DNA of 64,000 nucleotides from Paenibacillus glycinis (lineage in GTDB: Bacteria > Bacillota > Bacilli > Paenibacillales > Paenibacillaceae). Made by a program: the position numbers and the translations under genes. The DNA lies in the NCBI RefSeq assembly GCF_009909185.1, contig NZ_JAAAMV010000013.1, positions 62,001 through 126,000 of the forward strand, in the 5' to 3' direction. Positions within the stretch are counted from its first letter, which is position 1, and each line of letters opens with the position of its first letter. Of the stretch, positions 27,165-36,513 are shown in pieces. A model generated the notes under the pieces. That model did not search any database. It worked only from the letters and a program-made list of their open reading frames with translations, and was not told where the DNA came from.

Positions 27165-27953
27165 ATGAGCACTTGGACAAAAGAAAAACTTAATCGATTC
27201 ATAAAGGAAGGCAGAGGACAAGGCATAGGAAGCAAGTATGTTCCTTGGACCAAGACGCATGAGTTTGCGTCAAAAGGGAGAGCGACCAGGATTCATGGAA
27301 TCAAAACCAATCGTATACATCATCTTCATTCGGATAATCAGTTGAGAGCTTTTTTTCTGTTTGAGTGGAGTGAAAAGGTTTTGGATATTCGAGAGTGCTT
27401 TCCATTGCTTGATGTCATGGAGTGCATAGACAACAAGGATGACTTGTTGTTTGATAAATTTCGGGATAAAGAATCAGGAGAGCCGTTAGTTTTGACAACA
27501 AATTTTGTGCTTACAATTAGAAATGCTGAGAGCAAGGAGGTACAAATTACACGAACGATAAAGGACTCTTCTGAGTTTTCAAGGCAACTAACGTTTGAAA
27601 AGCTGGAAATCGAGCGTCGATATTGGAATTCGAAAGGGATTGAATGGAAAGTGATTACTGAGAAGCAGTTGCCGCGGCAAGTTCATAAGAACATTGAATG
27701 GGTCAGGACAACTTTGTTAGATGAGAATATCAATATTAACAAAAATGAATATTCGGATCTCTTATTACAATTATTAATAGCCAATTACGAATGTAAATTA
27801 GCAGATGTTTTACGGAAGTTTGATTTAATGGAGGGGTGCTCAAAAGGATTAGGCTTATATTTATTTCGATATTTGATTGCGAAGAAAAAAATCAAAGTCG
27901 ATCTGAAGAATAAAATAGACATTTCTTCATCCATTCGCGAATTACTTTTATAA
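27165..27953 (+). CDS. tnsA: Tn7-like transposase subunit TnsA, catalytic residues substituted
   Basis: The 262-residue protein aligns along its length with Tn7 TnsA: IKEGRGQG, YVPW, RIHHLHSD, VLDIRECFPL, KLEIERRYW and NIEWV are conserved. TnsA normally cuts the 5' ends of the transposon, as a partner of TnsB, so that the element moves by cut-and-paste. In Tn7 the active site is E63, D114 and K132. The aligned residues here are Q59 (HSDNQL), N113 (TTNF) and T129 (VQIT). All three are lost while the scaffold is kept, so 5' cleavage should fail. TTGGAGG before ATG 27165 sets the start, in place of an ATG at 27153. tnsB follows at once. Confidence 0.93.
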   Translation: MSTWTKEKLNRFIKEGRGQGIGSKYVPWTKTHEFASKGRATRIHGIKTNRIHHLHSDNQLRAFFLFEWSEKVLDIRECFPLLDVMECIDNKDDLLFDKFRDKESGEPLVLTTNFVLTIRNAESKEVQITRTIKDSSEFSRQLTFEKLEIERRYWNSKGIEWKVITEKQLPRQVHKNIEWVRTTLLDENININKNEYSDLLLQLLIANYECKLADVLRKFDLMEGCSKGLGLYLFRYLIAKKKIKVDLKNKIDISSSIRELLL

Positions 27954-27954
27954 A

Positions 27955-30099
27955 ATGGTGATGCTGAAAATGAAAATAGTAGAGAATATGTTACTGAAAC
28001 ACGCGGATGGCAAAGTAATCAGAGTTGTGTTTGTAAATCGAACCGCGGAAATCGTTTATGTGATCGATATGGAAGGGCAACAATGGGCATATCCCATTTT
28101 TATAAAAGAGCTTTTTCTTCTTGAGGAACGGCAAGAAATCATACAGGTGCACGAAGACACTTACGTTAGAGTTGTTTTTGAGGATGAACTGAGTCAATCA
28201 GAAAAGGTTAAACGGGAGCAATCTTGGGCGGTTATCCGATTTGTTTTGGATAATATGGAACACAAGGAGCATATATTTGTAAATAAATATAGAGAAGCTC
28301 AAATAAAAGAAGCGATGAACAGATTTAATAGAAGTTACAATGGCATAAAAAATTTGATTATTCGATACTGGAAGGGTGGAAAAACAATGAACTGTTTACT
28401 ACCCGACTACTATCGGTGCGGTTCAAAAAATAAAGAAAGAAAAAGCAGTGAGAAGAAACGCGGAAGACCCCGCAAGTCTGAAGATGAAGGTGTAAATGTA
28501 GATGACAACATGAAGAAGGTCTTTAAAGTAGCGCTCAATCGCTACTATTATAATGAACGAAAAAATTCATTGCGTATAACCTATGAATTAATGTTAAAAG
28601 ATTTCTTCGTTTCTCAACATGATAATCAAAATGAACAGAAGATTGCTTTACGACTTGATCATTCTCGATTGCCCTCGTATCAACAGTTTCTTTATTGGTT
28701 TAGAAAAATGAATAGTGAAAAAGTAGAGGTGACCAAACGAAGAGGTTCCAGGGTTTATCAGCAAAATTTCAGAACAATTATTGGCGATGCTACACAAGAC
28801 GCTGGAAATGCATGTGGATCACTATGGCAAATTGACAGTACCTTGTTCGATATCTATCTTGTATCATCTTTCAATAGAGATTTGATTGTTGGTCGACCTA
28901 TACTATTTTTAGTCATTGATGTGTTTTCACGTATGATTATGGGTATTAATGTAAGTTTTGAATCATTAAATTCGTATAGCGGTGCAATGGTTGCCTTAGC
29001 TAATAGTATGAGCTCAAAAAAACAGTATACGTCAAATTATGGCATTGAAATTGAAGATGAAGAGTGGCCTTGGTGTGTTCCAGTTCGTATTCTTGCAGAT
29101 CGCGGAGAGTTGGTAGGTAAGCAAATTGAGAATGCAATTCAAAACTTAGGTATCATGATACAAAATAGTCCGCCTTACCACGCGGATTATAAAGGAATCA
29201 TTGAATCTGCCTTTCATCAAATGAACATGAAGATCAAGCCATTTGCCGATGGAGTCGTAATAAATGGAAAGGGGAACAAAGAACGCGGAGAATCGGACTA
29301 CCGTCTTAAGGCATCACTAACCATCGAAGAGTTTACAAAAATTATTTTGAAGTGTGTATTATTCCATAACAAGCACCATGTCATTAACGATTATATTTTG
29401 GATGAGGCGATGATACAGGAAAATGTTGAAAAGATACCCCTGGAATTATGGAAGTGTGGAATAAAACATAGAAATGGACAATTAAGAATTCTATCTGACG
29501 AGGTGATTAGGGCACAGTTGTACCCGTCAGATACTGCTTCGGTAACTTCAAAAGGTGTAGCTTTCAAAAAGATGTTATATGCATCAGAACTTACATTAAA
29601 GAATGAGTGGTATCAACGAGCACGTAATAATGGTAGATGGCGGGTAAAGATTTGTTATGATCCAAGAGACTTAACGAACATTTATATCATTGATAATGAA
29701 GAAAAAGGGCTTCATAAATTAACGCTTTTAGATCATTTATTAAAATTCTCCTACAAAAGCATTGAAGAGATAGAACAAATAATTGAGCATGAACAAAATA
29801 CCATTGCCAAGGGCAAAGAATTAGAGTTGAGCAAAAAGTTGCAATTGTTTGAGGATATCAAGGGGATTGTGGAAGAGGCGAAAGTCAAGACAGAAGCTCT
29901 GAAGGATCAGAGTAAGAGTGTATCAAGAAAGCTTAGAGGGATAAAAGAAAATCAACGTAAAGAGCGTTTATTACATCGTGCAAATAGCTCCTTGGATACC
30001 ATGGAGAAGAATCAGAGGAGCGCCGTAGATGACGTAGAGCTTGAAGAACTACACTTATTTCGTCAAATTAGAACGGAAGAAGATGAGAGTCATGAATAA
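27955..30099 (+). CDS. tnsB: Tn7-like DDE transposase TnsB
   Basis: The 714-residue protein carries a retroviral-integrase-type catalytic core with D294 (WQIDST), D382 (ILADRGE) and E417 (YKGIIESAFHQ). The 35-residue gap between the last two is normal for the family. About 270 helical residues precede the core, where the end-binding helix-turn-helix domains lie, and a basic tail follows, the region that contacts TnsC. TnsB cuts the 3' ends and joins them to the target. The first ATG follows the tnsA stop by one base; ATG 27961 and 27970 are alternatives. The triad is intact, in contrast to TnsA. Confidence 0.95.
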   Translation: MVMLKMKIVENMLLKHADGKVIRVVFVNRTAEIVYVIDMEGQQWAYPIFIKELFLLEERQEIIQVHEDTYVRVVFEDELSQSEKVKREQSWAVIRFVLDNMEHKEHIFVNKYREAQIKEAMNRFNRSYNGIKNLIIRYWKGGKTMNCLLPDYYRCGSKNKERKSSEKKRGRPRKSEDEGVNVDDNMKKVFKVALNRYYYNERKNSLRITYELMLKDFFVSQHDNQNEQKIALRLDHSRLPSYQQFLYWFRKMNSEKVEVTKRRGSRVYQQNFRTIIGDATQDAGNACGSLWQIDSTLFDIYLVSSFNRDLIVGRPILFLVIDVFSRMIMGINVSFESLNSYSGAMVALANSMSSKKQYTSNYGIEIEDEEWPWCVPVRILADRGELVGKQIENAIQNLGIMIQNSPPYHADYKGIIESAFHQMNMKIKPFADGVVINGKGNKERGESDYRLKASLTIEEFTKIILKCVLFHNKHHVINDYILDEAMIQENVEKIPLELWKCGIKHRNGQLRILSDEVIRAQLYPSDTASVTSKGVAFKKMLYASELTLKNEWYQRARNNGRWRVKICYDPRDLTNIYIIDNEEKGLHKLTLLDHLLKFSYKSIEEIEQIIEHEQNTIAKGKELELSKKLQLFEDIKGIVEEAKVKTEALKDQSKSVSRKLRGIKENQRKERLLHRANSSLDTMEKNQRSAVDDVELEELHLFRQIRTEEDESHE

Positions 30100-30223
30100 G
30101 AAAATAGACCTTTCAAATGGAATGGAAGCTTACGAAGCGCATTATTCTGACTTTCCGATGAGGAATATTGTAATAATCCATTTATTCAGGCTCTGCCAGC
30201 GTTGCTTGATAAAAAGGAAATAA
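30092..30223 (+). pseudogene. tnsC: N-terminal piece of tnsC in another frame
   Basis: ATG 30092 overlaps the end of tnsB and opens NKKIDLSNGMEAYEAHYSDF. This is a sensible TnsC start. At about 30,155 the frame runs into nonsense, while the neighbouring frame continues SDEEYCNNPFIQALPALLD, which matches the conserved NPFIEALP block of TnsC. A one-base indel near GACTTTCCGATG separates the two. Confidence 0.65.
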
Positions 30224-31581
30224 TAAAAAATTTAACCATCTTGCCTTCGTTTGATGAAGCAGAGCGGGATTTGGAGGGTGGTATTCGGCTTCACATCATT
30301 CAGCGCCTATATAAGCTATTTCAACCATTGCCCATCCATATTGATATATGGAATATGGTCATTTCGCTCATGTACCAGGGTTACATTGCAAGAAACCCGC
30401 TGGATAAAAATTATAAAAGATTTATTCATGATACGGGTAAGCAAATTATTAATAGGACGTATGATCTTAACAACAGAACTGATTTTAGGACAACGGCAAG
30501 CAGTGGGGTTATTATTGGATTTTCGGGTATGGGAAAAACAACAACGATTAATCGAATTCTCGGATGCATCCCTCAAGTTATTGCACATAATTCATATCAG
30601 AATCATCATTTTAATCATATCCAACTGACACATTTAACTCTTCAGACACCTCATAACTCCAGTCTTAAAGCTTTATCATTGCAATTTTTCATGAAGGTCG
30701 ATGAAATACTCGGTACAAATAACTATAAAAAGTATGTATCCAGAAATTTGTCTGTGGATGCCATGCTACCCCTTATGGGGATGGTGGCACATAACATAGG
30801 TTTAGGTCTCTTAGTCATCGATGAGATTCAGCATTTGCAAAACCGCGGCGTTAATCAGATGATGAACTATTTTGTTACTTTAATGAACTCATTTGGGGTT
30901 CCTGTTGTATTTATTGGTACGCCCGCATCATATAGCCTCTTTCAAAATGAATTTAGGATTGCAAGACGTGTTACTGGAAATGGAGAAATTCTGTGGAATA
31001 ATATGGACAATAGAGACACTTTTCGTTTTTTTATTCAGTCCATTTGGAAGTATCAGTGGAATCGTAACTTCACCTCATTAAACGAAGAAATAATTCAGTT
31101 GTTTTATGAAGAAACCCAGGGCATTTCAGACTTAGTGATTAAGCTTTTTGTGAATGCCCAGCGGCTATCGATTTCCAGCGAAAGAGAAGAACTTACTTTA
31201 GATGTTATAAAGAAAACAGTCAAAGAAAACTTTAAACTTATGAAGCCTATGCTCGATGCTCTTCGTTCAGGTAACCCTTATAGAATCAACCAATATGAAG
31301 ATTTAAGGAAAAACGAAGTATTCAAGGTAAAAGAGCAGAGTGGTCTTGATATCGAAAGCAAATTAATAAGGAAAGGCGAAGAAAGCAAAGTATCGCCTCA
31401 AGATGCACTTGAAGTCCAAAGGTTCCAAAGAGCTGTAAACAAGAAAAAATTTAATCTTGCAGTGGATGATATTAGACGCTCTTTCTTCGAAGGGAAAAGT
31501 AAAGGTGTTCCAATCTATCAGATTCTCAAAGATGAAGGGTTTATCGATGATATGAATATGTGGGAAGGAACAGGAATCTAA
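30202..31581 (+). CDS. tnsC: Tn7-like AAA+ regulator TnsC (main frame, start displaced)
   Basis: The main frame holds Walker A GFSGMGKTT at about 106-114 and Walker B LLVIDEIQHL at about 203, followed by MNYFVTLMNSFGVPVVFIGTP, all typical of TnsC. TnsC forms an ATP-dependent filament on target DNA that connects the target selector TnsD to TnsA and TnsB. The coordinates start at TTG 30202, but homologous sequence begins further upstream and reaches into the other frame, so the natural start is probably ATG 30092 and the gene is frameshifted. A protein from TTG 30202 would lack about 35 residues, including the NPFI block, and the N-terminal contact region. The tnsD ATG overlaps its stop. Confidence 0.88.
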   Translation: MLDKKEIIKNLTILPSFDEAERDLEGGIRLHIIQRLYKLFQPLPIHIDIWNMVISLMYQGYIARNPLDKNYKRFIHDTGKQIINRTYDLNNRTDFRTTASSGVIIGFSGMGKTTTINRILGCIPQVIAHNSYQNHHFNHIQLTHLTLQTPHNSSLKALSLQFFMKVDEILGTNNYKKYVSRNLSVDAMLPLMGMVAHNIGLGLLVIDEIQHLQNRGVNQMMNYFVTLMNSFGVPVVFIGTPASYSLFQNEFRIARRVTGNGEILWNNMDNRDTFRFFIQSIWKYQWNRNFTSLNEEIIQLFYEETQGISDLVIKLFVNAQRLSISSEREELTLDVIKKTVKENFKLMKPMLDALRSGNPYRINQYEDLRKNEVFKVKEQSGLDIESKLIRKGEESKVSPQDALEVQRFQRAVNKKKFNLAVDDIRRSFFEGKSKGVPIYQILKDEGFIDDMNMWEGTGI

Positions 31582-32987
31582 TGATGAATTTCCTTCCTAC
31601 GCTTTATGAAGATGAGTTACTATACAGTGTCATTTCCAGATATAAGCAGATGTGTGGGATTGTAAGTAAAATAGCATTGGCAAAAGATTTATTCAGTGAA
31701 AAAACCTTCTTTACATCAATTCTATTCCCTCAACATTTAAATAAACTCATTAAGAACTTTCCGCCCAATGCTGATATTGGATTGGAGGAGTTAATTCAAA
31801 AGCATACGATGTTCAATTTTTATACAGCTTATTTGTCAAAAGAACTTACCCGCAAGATATTTGATGGGATGGCAAACGGGCGCGGGAGCGGAATTGAGAA
31901 TTTGGCTGGGCTTGCAGGGAGTAGGGTTAAGTTAAATGAATATCTTAAATACTGTCCAGAATGCGTGAAAGAGCAATTGGAAACATTCGGGCAACCTTAT
32001 TGGAAAAGATCCCATCAAATTGTGGGGGCGTTGTATTGTCTGAAGCATGAGATTCCTCTTCAAGATACAATCGTCCTCAGTTCGGACCACTCACTGGGAT
32101 ACTTTTGTTTAGATGAGGATGTTTTATCACCTGTTGCACCAGAAATAAAGTTTTCAGACGAAATTAAGAAATTTAATTTGCAGTATATTCGTGAGTCAAG
32201 TTATTTATTAGAAACAAGGGTTTCGAGAAAAGATCAATCATTTATTATGGATTTTTATATTGATAGATTAAGAGAAAAAGGATTTGCATCTAAAAGTGGT
32301 AGTATCTACAGGGTCGAATTACTAAAAGAGTTTATCGGTTTTTTCCCAAAGCATTACTTGGAGCAAATGCAAAGTTCAATTGATTTAAGCAATGAAACGA
32401 ATTGGTTGTATCATTTTGTTAGGAAAAATTCCAAAAACAAAAGCCCGTTACGTCATCTATTGCTAATGCAGTTCCTGGGTATTAAAGCTGGGGATGTATT
32501 TAAAAGAAGAAAGGCTAAAGGCAAGCTAATTAATCAAAATAGTTGCACTCGAATGGAGGATCTACGAAACAGCCAACCTGATGATCGGGGAGGAGAATCA
32601 AAAAAAACTAATTCAAGGAGAGCAAGGAATGACTTTATTGATTGGAGTCAAAGAGATGAAGATTGTTTACAGCTTGCCAGACAGGCAGTTGTCATTTTAT
32701 TAAGTGCTGAAGATAAACCCAAAAGAATTACCCCTTCAAGTATAAGAAGAGCTGTTGGAGTAAGACGATGGTTTTCACATAAGAATCTGATTAAAACATG
32801 TAGATTTATAGAAGAAAACACTGAGGATATCTATAGTTTTCGAATTCGAAAAATAAAGTGGGCAGTAAAGGAATTGCTTAATAAGCAATGTGGAGCAACA
32901 ATATATCAGGTCCAATTGTATGCAGGCTTTGGGGGAAGTAATAAAGAAATTAAGTCATTAATTGAAAAGGTCATGCAAAGGGATTAA
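31581..32987 (+). CDS. tnsD: Tn7-like target selector TnsD/TniQ
   Basis: The protein of about 468 residues begins with FLPTLYEDELLYSVISRY, the hallmark of TniQ. A CCCH zinc finger is seen as KYCPECVKEQ followed by ALYCLKHEIPL, about 50 residues further on. The C-terminal half has helix-turn-helix-like segments that should recognise a fixed chromosomal site. TnsD directs insertion through TnsC. The ATG overlaps the tnsC stop (TAATG). No tnsE and no Cas genes follow, so site-specific insertion is the only targeting mode visible. The actual attachment site is not evident in the window. Confidence 0.92.
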   Translation: MMNFLPTLYEDELLYSVISRYKQMCGIVSKIALAKDLFSEKTFFTSILFPQHLNKLIKNFPPNADIGLEELIQKHTMFNFYTAYLSKELTRKIFDGMANGRGSGIENLAGLAGSRVKLNEYLKYCPECVKEQLETFGQPYWKRSHQIVGALYCLKHEIPLQDTIVLSSDHSLGYFCLDEDVLSPVAPEIKFSDEIKKFNLQYIRESSYLLETRVSRKDQSFIMDFYIDRLREKGFASKSGSIYRVELLKEFIGFFPKHYLEQMQSSIDLSNETNWLYHFVRKNSKNKSPLRHLLLMQFLGIKAGDVFKRRKAKGKLINQNSCTRMEDLRNSQPDDRGGESKKTNSRRARNDFIDWSQRDEDCLQLARQAVVILLSAEDKPKRITPSSIRRAVGVRRWFSHKNLIKTCRFIEENTEDIYSFRIRKIKWAVKELLNKQCGATIYQVQLYAGFGGSNKEIKSLIEKVMQRD

Positions 32988-33058
32988 GTCAATGTGAGTA
33001 CCATTTCACTTATGCAGTATGCCTAATCCCACATAAAAGTCTTTACTTTGTATTTGCG

Positions 33059-34372
33059 CTATTTATTATATTCATTGAGAGCCTTTTCGAACTGATCAAA
33101 GTTGTCAAGTTGCTGGGCGACAAGCCATAACAGATCGAAATCCTTGATACCCCGTTTTAAAACATAGATGTTCCACAAACGCAACTGCTCTTTCTGAGTC
33201 ATTCCGAATTTTTCTCTGAGGTTATTTTTTAAATCTGTGTAGTTCATTTTTTTACTTGTTTGGGCGGGATAAGGAGAATTGAGGGATGAAGCCACCTCAG
33301 ATTTTGAGATTGAAATGGTTGATTTATCGCCAGTATGATGATTATCAGTAGATCTTGAAGTGAAAATAGATGAAGTATATTCAAGTTGGCTTTTGGCTAA
33401 TTGTGTCTTCTTAGATGCTTCTTCTTCTTTTCTTTTGATGTACTTATTATAGAATTGATCCATTTCATTGGTTTCTTGTCCTGGATCACTTAATGCGAGC
33501 TTTTCATTAAATGCTAATGCTGTAGAGATATTCATCCTATAGCCTCTTGTCAATGCGAATGCTCGATGTGGGAATTGAATTTCATCAATGATAAAACGAT
33601 GGACAGAAAAATCAATACCTTCGTTTGTAGAGTAGATGTAGTATAGACTACGGGTATCTAAGGTTATCTCTTTATTTTTTCTCCAATATCCTAAGGTGTC
33701 AAGAATAGTAGGAAGATCTTCATTAAGCCCTTGAATTAGTTTGTCCCAGTTTGAATCCTCTTTTGTCTTTACTGAAAGATCTATCTCAGATTCCCATAAG
33801 TGTATAACATGGTTATCCCAATCCAGCGATAACTCCTGATCTTCAATAAACCAGAGGGTCTGTAATCCTTTTTCCTTAAAGTATGTATTTCTCTTCTTGA
33901 TTTGTTTAGTTAATTTGCTGTCTTTAGTTCGATCTACATTTGTAAGAATAGATATTGCCAGTTCCTGTTCCTGATTTTTTAAAACAATATCAGGAAAATA
34001 ACTCCATCTCTCTTTAGCTTTAGCGATATACCCAAAGTCTACTTGAAGGTCATTTCTGATTTTTTCTTGGTTTTTAAGGACTTCGTGTACGATTTCACGC
34101 ATAACAGAATGTTGTTTGGATTCTCTTGCAGTTTGTTTTTTATATGTGTCATAGCTTTCTTTTAGAGCGCATGCATCTCCTGAGCTGTGCGCAAAGAATA
34201 CGCCGCGAACATCCCCTGCTTTCACAATTAGAGAAGCTCCACAGTGAGGGCAAACATATGCTCCTTTGTCTGCTCTCTTCTTTAGGTTAGCAACTTCTTG
34301 TTTCCGATCCGAGCAATTCAATATTTGTTCTTCAATATTAAAGAGCTTACCTTCATAAATGGCATGGAACAT
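33059..34372 (-). CDS. CoiA-like zinc-finger/nuclease protein
   Basis: The protein of about 437 residues opens with a CoiA-type zinc motif: YVCPHCGASLIVKAGDVRG followed by FFAHSSGDAC. Next comes VDFGYIAKAKERWSYFPDIVL...LAISI, where PD and a following acidic residue suggest the PD-(D/E)xK nuclease core seen in CoiA-like proteins. The C-terminal 150 residues are polar and contain a serine-rich linker. ATG 34372 has GAGGAGG immediately upstream; the frame extends further, but without support. The gene follows the OLD-family gene on the same strand after 84 bases, so the two probably form an operon. CoiA itself helps natural transformation; here a defence role is more likely from context. Confidence 0.7.
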   Translation of the reverse strand: MFHAIYEGKLFNIEEQILNCSDRKQEVANLKKRADKGAYVCPHCGASLIVKAGDVRGVFFAHSSGDACALKESYDTYKKQTARESKQHSVMREIVHEVLKNQEKIRNDLQVDFGYIAKAKERWSYFPDIVLKNQEQELAISILTNVDRTKDSKLTKQIKKRNTYFKEKGLQTLWFIEDQELSLDWDNHVIHLWESEIDLSVKTKEDSNWDKLIQGLNEDLPTILDTLGYWRKNKEITLDTRSLYYIYSTNEGIDFSVHRFIIDEIQFPHRAFALTRGYRMNISTALAFNEKLALSDPGQETNEMDQFYNKYIKRKEEEASKKTQLAKSQLEYTSSIFTSRSTDNHHTGDKSTISISKSEVASSLNSPYPAQTSKKMNYTDLKNNLREKFGMTQKEQLRLWNIYVLKRGIKDFDLLWLVAQQLDNFDQFEKALNEYNK

Positions 34373-34455
34373 ACAGGGACCTCCTCTATGGGGCAAACGA
34401 TAATAAATAAGAAATAACGATGTATAATAACCTCGTTATTTCTTATTTTCAGTTG

Positions 34456-36372
34456 TTAGAACAATTTATTTATTTCTAAAAACATTTTCTCGAAATTGCT
34501 TAATGTTTTTTCGCAGAAAAAGCTCTTATCTACGCCCATCTGATTAAGTTTGTTGGCAGGGCGATAGTGATTAAATCTGTTCTTGGAAATTACTTTATTT
34601 ATTTGCTTTAATATAGTATCTAAGGATTGATCCAATTGAGATAATTCGATGCAGTCATATTCGTCTTTGAATGCAGAATTGAATAATGTAAGGTATTCAT
34701 TCTTCTCGAACAGATCTTCGATATCAGCGGTCTTCTTCCCGTTATTGGTAAATTCATCGAAGAAGCGTATGTTTTTTTGTTTAATAATTTTATGATGTAT
34801 AAGATCCTCTACTCTTTGTTTACCTGACTGATCAGTAAATGTATCAAGTAAACAAACAACATTGAGTTTTGAACCGCGAAGTAAAGAAATAAAGGTAGAG
34901 ACTTTATCTAATCCACCAACAGGTACAATGGTGATATTGTCGTTTAGTGATGGCCTATGTTCAATTTCAAGGATGTTAGAAAGAATGGTTAAATAAATGA
35001 GATCTGCTGGCCCTTCAACAAGTAAATTGTTTTTTGATACAAATAGATTTTGAGCAATGTCATATCCTAAAGCCGCTTGTAACGGAAATAAGGTGTTTGT
35101 ATCCTTCTCTTGGATTGAATCTGAAATGATTGTCCCTTCAACTGTTTCTAAACAAGTTCGAACTCTATCCAATTTATCAGACTCAACCATAAAAGGAGAA
35201 TGGGTAGTATAGATGATTTGATATTTATCAGATAGGTCCTCAATAAATCTGAGTAAATCTGCTTGGGCTGAGGCATGAAGATTCAATCCAGGTTCATCAA
35301 GTAATAGGACATAATTTGAATCTTTATCTGCTTGGATTTTGCTGAACCAAATTATGAATGAAAAGAACCAATTGAAGCCTCTGCTCCGTCTGTCTAAAGG
35401 AAGAGAAATTTTATGTCTTTGACTTTTTACTCTAATATCAAGAATTTTTTCACGATGTCCTTGTGGATTTGTGAATTCCTGAATTTTGAAATCAATATCA
35501 AGGTTTGTATTTGTTGACCAATATTTAAAAATCTCATTTGTAATTTTATTTGAAGATGCTTCCAAGCGTGCAACATATTTTTCATATTGTTGTTCATTTG
35601 AGTTTATAATATCTTCGGGTGATATACGTGCAAGTTCAAATAAGGCCTTGGAAGTCTTTTCTTGTTCGGTTCCCGACGTTTCGCTATGTAGTTTGTTGAT
35701 GTTTATTTTTCCTGGGAGTGGATAGTAGTCATCAAAATACCAAAATTTTGGCATCTGTGGTTTAATCCATGTCTTGGCAATGTATCCTTCGAGAGGGTTA
35801 GCCCAAGGATATCCCCTCTTTATTATTTTTTGCATATCTGCTTTGAATACTTCCAGGTCCTCATCCTCATCAGAAGCTTCAATAGTAGAAATGTCTTTAA
35901 GGGAGCTCTGTTTAATAATTATTTCAATAGTTGATGCGGACAAAGAATATTCTTGAACCTTTAATTTCAAAAATTCTTTTTGGCTGGCTGTAATACCAGA
36001 GATTGTATTATCGTCAGCTTTATAATGACAGGTATAAGAAAATTCTTTGGTTAAAAATATCCCCTTACCGATATCATCTTCTATCTTTCTTGTTAATTCT
36101 GAAGATATTTCGTAATCACATTTGATGATATCAGTATCCTCACCGCTCAGTTCAAAATCAATAAGCTCATTACGTGGATAATCATCAGTAATGTCGAATT
36201 TAAAATCATTATCTGAGGTGAAATAGTTTGTTTTTGCGATCGCAGAAAGAAATGATGTCTTTCCTGACTCATTCATCCCAACTATTGTAGTTATAGCTGG
36301 ATCAATTTCAATAGTTTGAGGTGTTTGAATACTCTTGTACTTGTAAATGGTTACTTTCTTAAGCTTGATCAT
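34456..36372 (-). CDS. OLD-family ATPase with TOPRIM domain
   Basis: The 638-residue protein starts with MIKLKKVTIYKYKSIQ and has Walker A GMNESGKTS at 32-40, and LLLDEPGLNLHASAQ (signature and Walker B) near 355-380, an SMC/ABC-type ATPase. The C-terminal part reads NNLLVEGPADLIYL and VVCLLDTFTD, a TOPRIM nuclease domain as in OLD and Gabija GajA. ATG 36372 has AGAGGAG upstream on the minus strand. The neighbour on the same strand is a CoiA-like nuclease rather than a UvrD helicase, so this is not a standard Gabija pair. It is divergent from the DUF262 gene. OLD proteins cut DNA and act in phage exclusion. Confidence 0.88.
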   Translation of the reverse strand: MIKLKKVTIYKYKSIQTPQTIEIDPAITTIVGMNESGKTSFLSAIAKTNYFTSDNDFKFDITDDYPRNELIDFELSGEDTDIIKCDYEISSELTRKIEDDIGKGIFLTKEFSYTCHYKADDNTISGITASQKEFLKLKVQEYSLSASTIEIIIKQSSLKDISTIEASDEDEDLEVFKADMQKIIKRGYPWANPLEGYIAKTWIKPQMPKFWYFDDYYPLPGKININKLHSETSGTEQEKTSKALFELARISPEDIINSNEQQYEKYVARLEASSNKITNEIFKYWSTNTNLDIDFKIQEFTNPQGHREKILDIRVKSQRHKISLPLDRRSRGFNWFFSFIIWFSKIQADKDSNYVLLLDEPGLNLHASAQADLLRFIEDLSDKYQIIYTTHSPFMVESDKLDRVRTCLETVEGTIISDSIQEKDTNTLFPLQAALGYDIAQNLFVSKNNLLVEGPADLIYLTILSNILEIEHRPSLNDNITIVPVGGLDKVSTFISLLRGSKLNVVCLLDTFTDQSGKQRVEDLIHHKIIKQKNIRFFDEFTNNGKKTADIEDLFEKNEYLTLFNSAFKDEYDCIELSQLDQSLDTILKQINKVISKNRFNHYRPANKLNQMGVDKSFFCEKTLSNFEKMFLEINKLF

Positions 36373-36513
36373 AAATACTCCTCTCAAAGAAAGACGTTCC
36401 ATAATATGTAACTTATTTTTATGATATCACAACAGTCAAACAGGTGATAGGTTCCATACAATTTATGGATAGGTTATTATGAGAACAAGTTGTCGTTGAA
36501 AGGTGGTATAGCA

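Noticed and set aside
27165-32987. CRISPR-associated transposon.
   Set aside because: No Cas genes, no repeat-spacer array and a full TnsD-type selector; it is an ordinary tnsABCD set.
34456-36372. OLD-family gene as GajA of a Gabija system with the UvrD helicase at 2,416 as GajB.
   Set aside because: Gabija genes are adjacent; these are 30 kb apart and on different strands.
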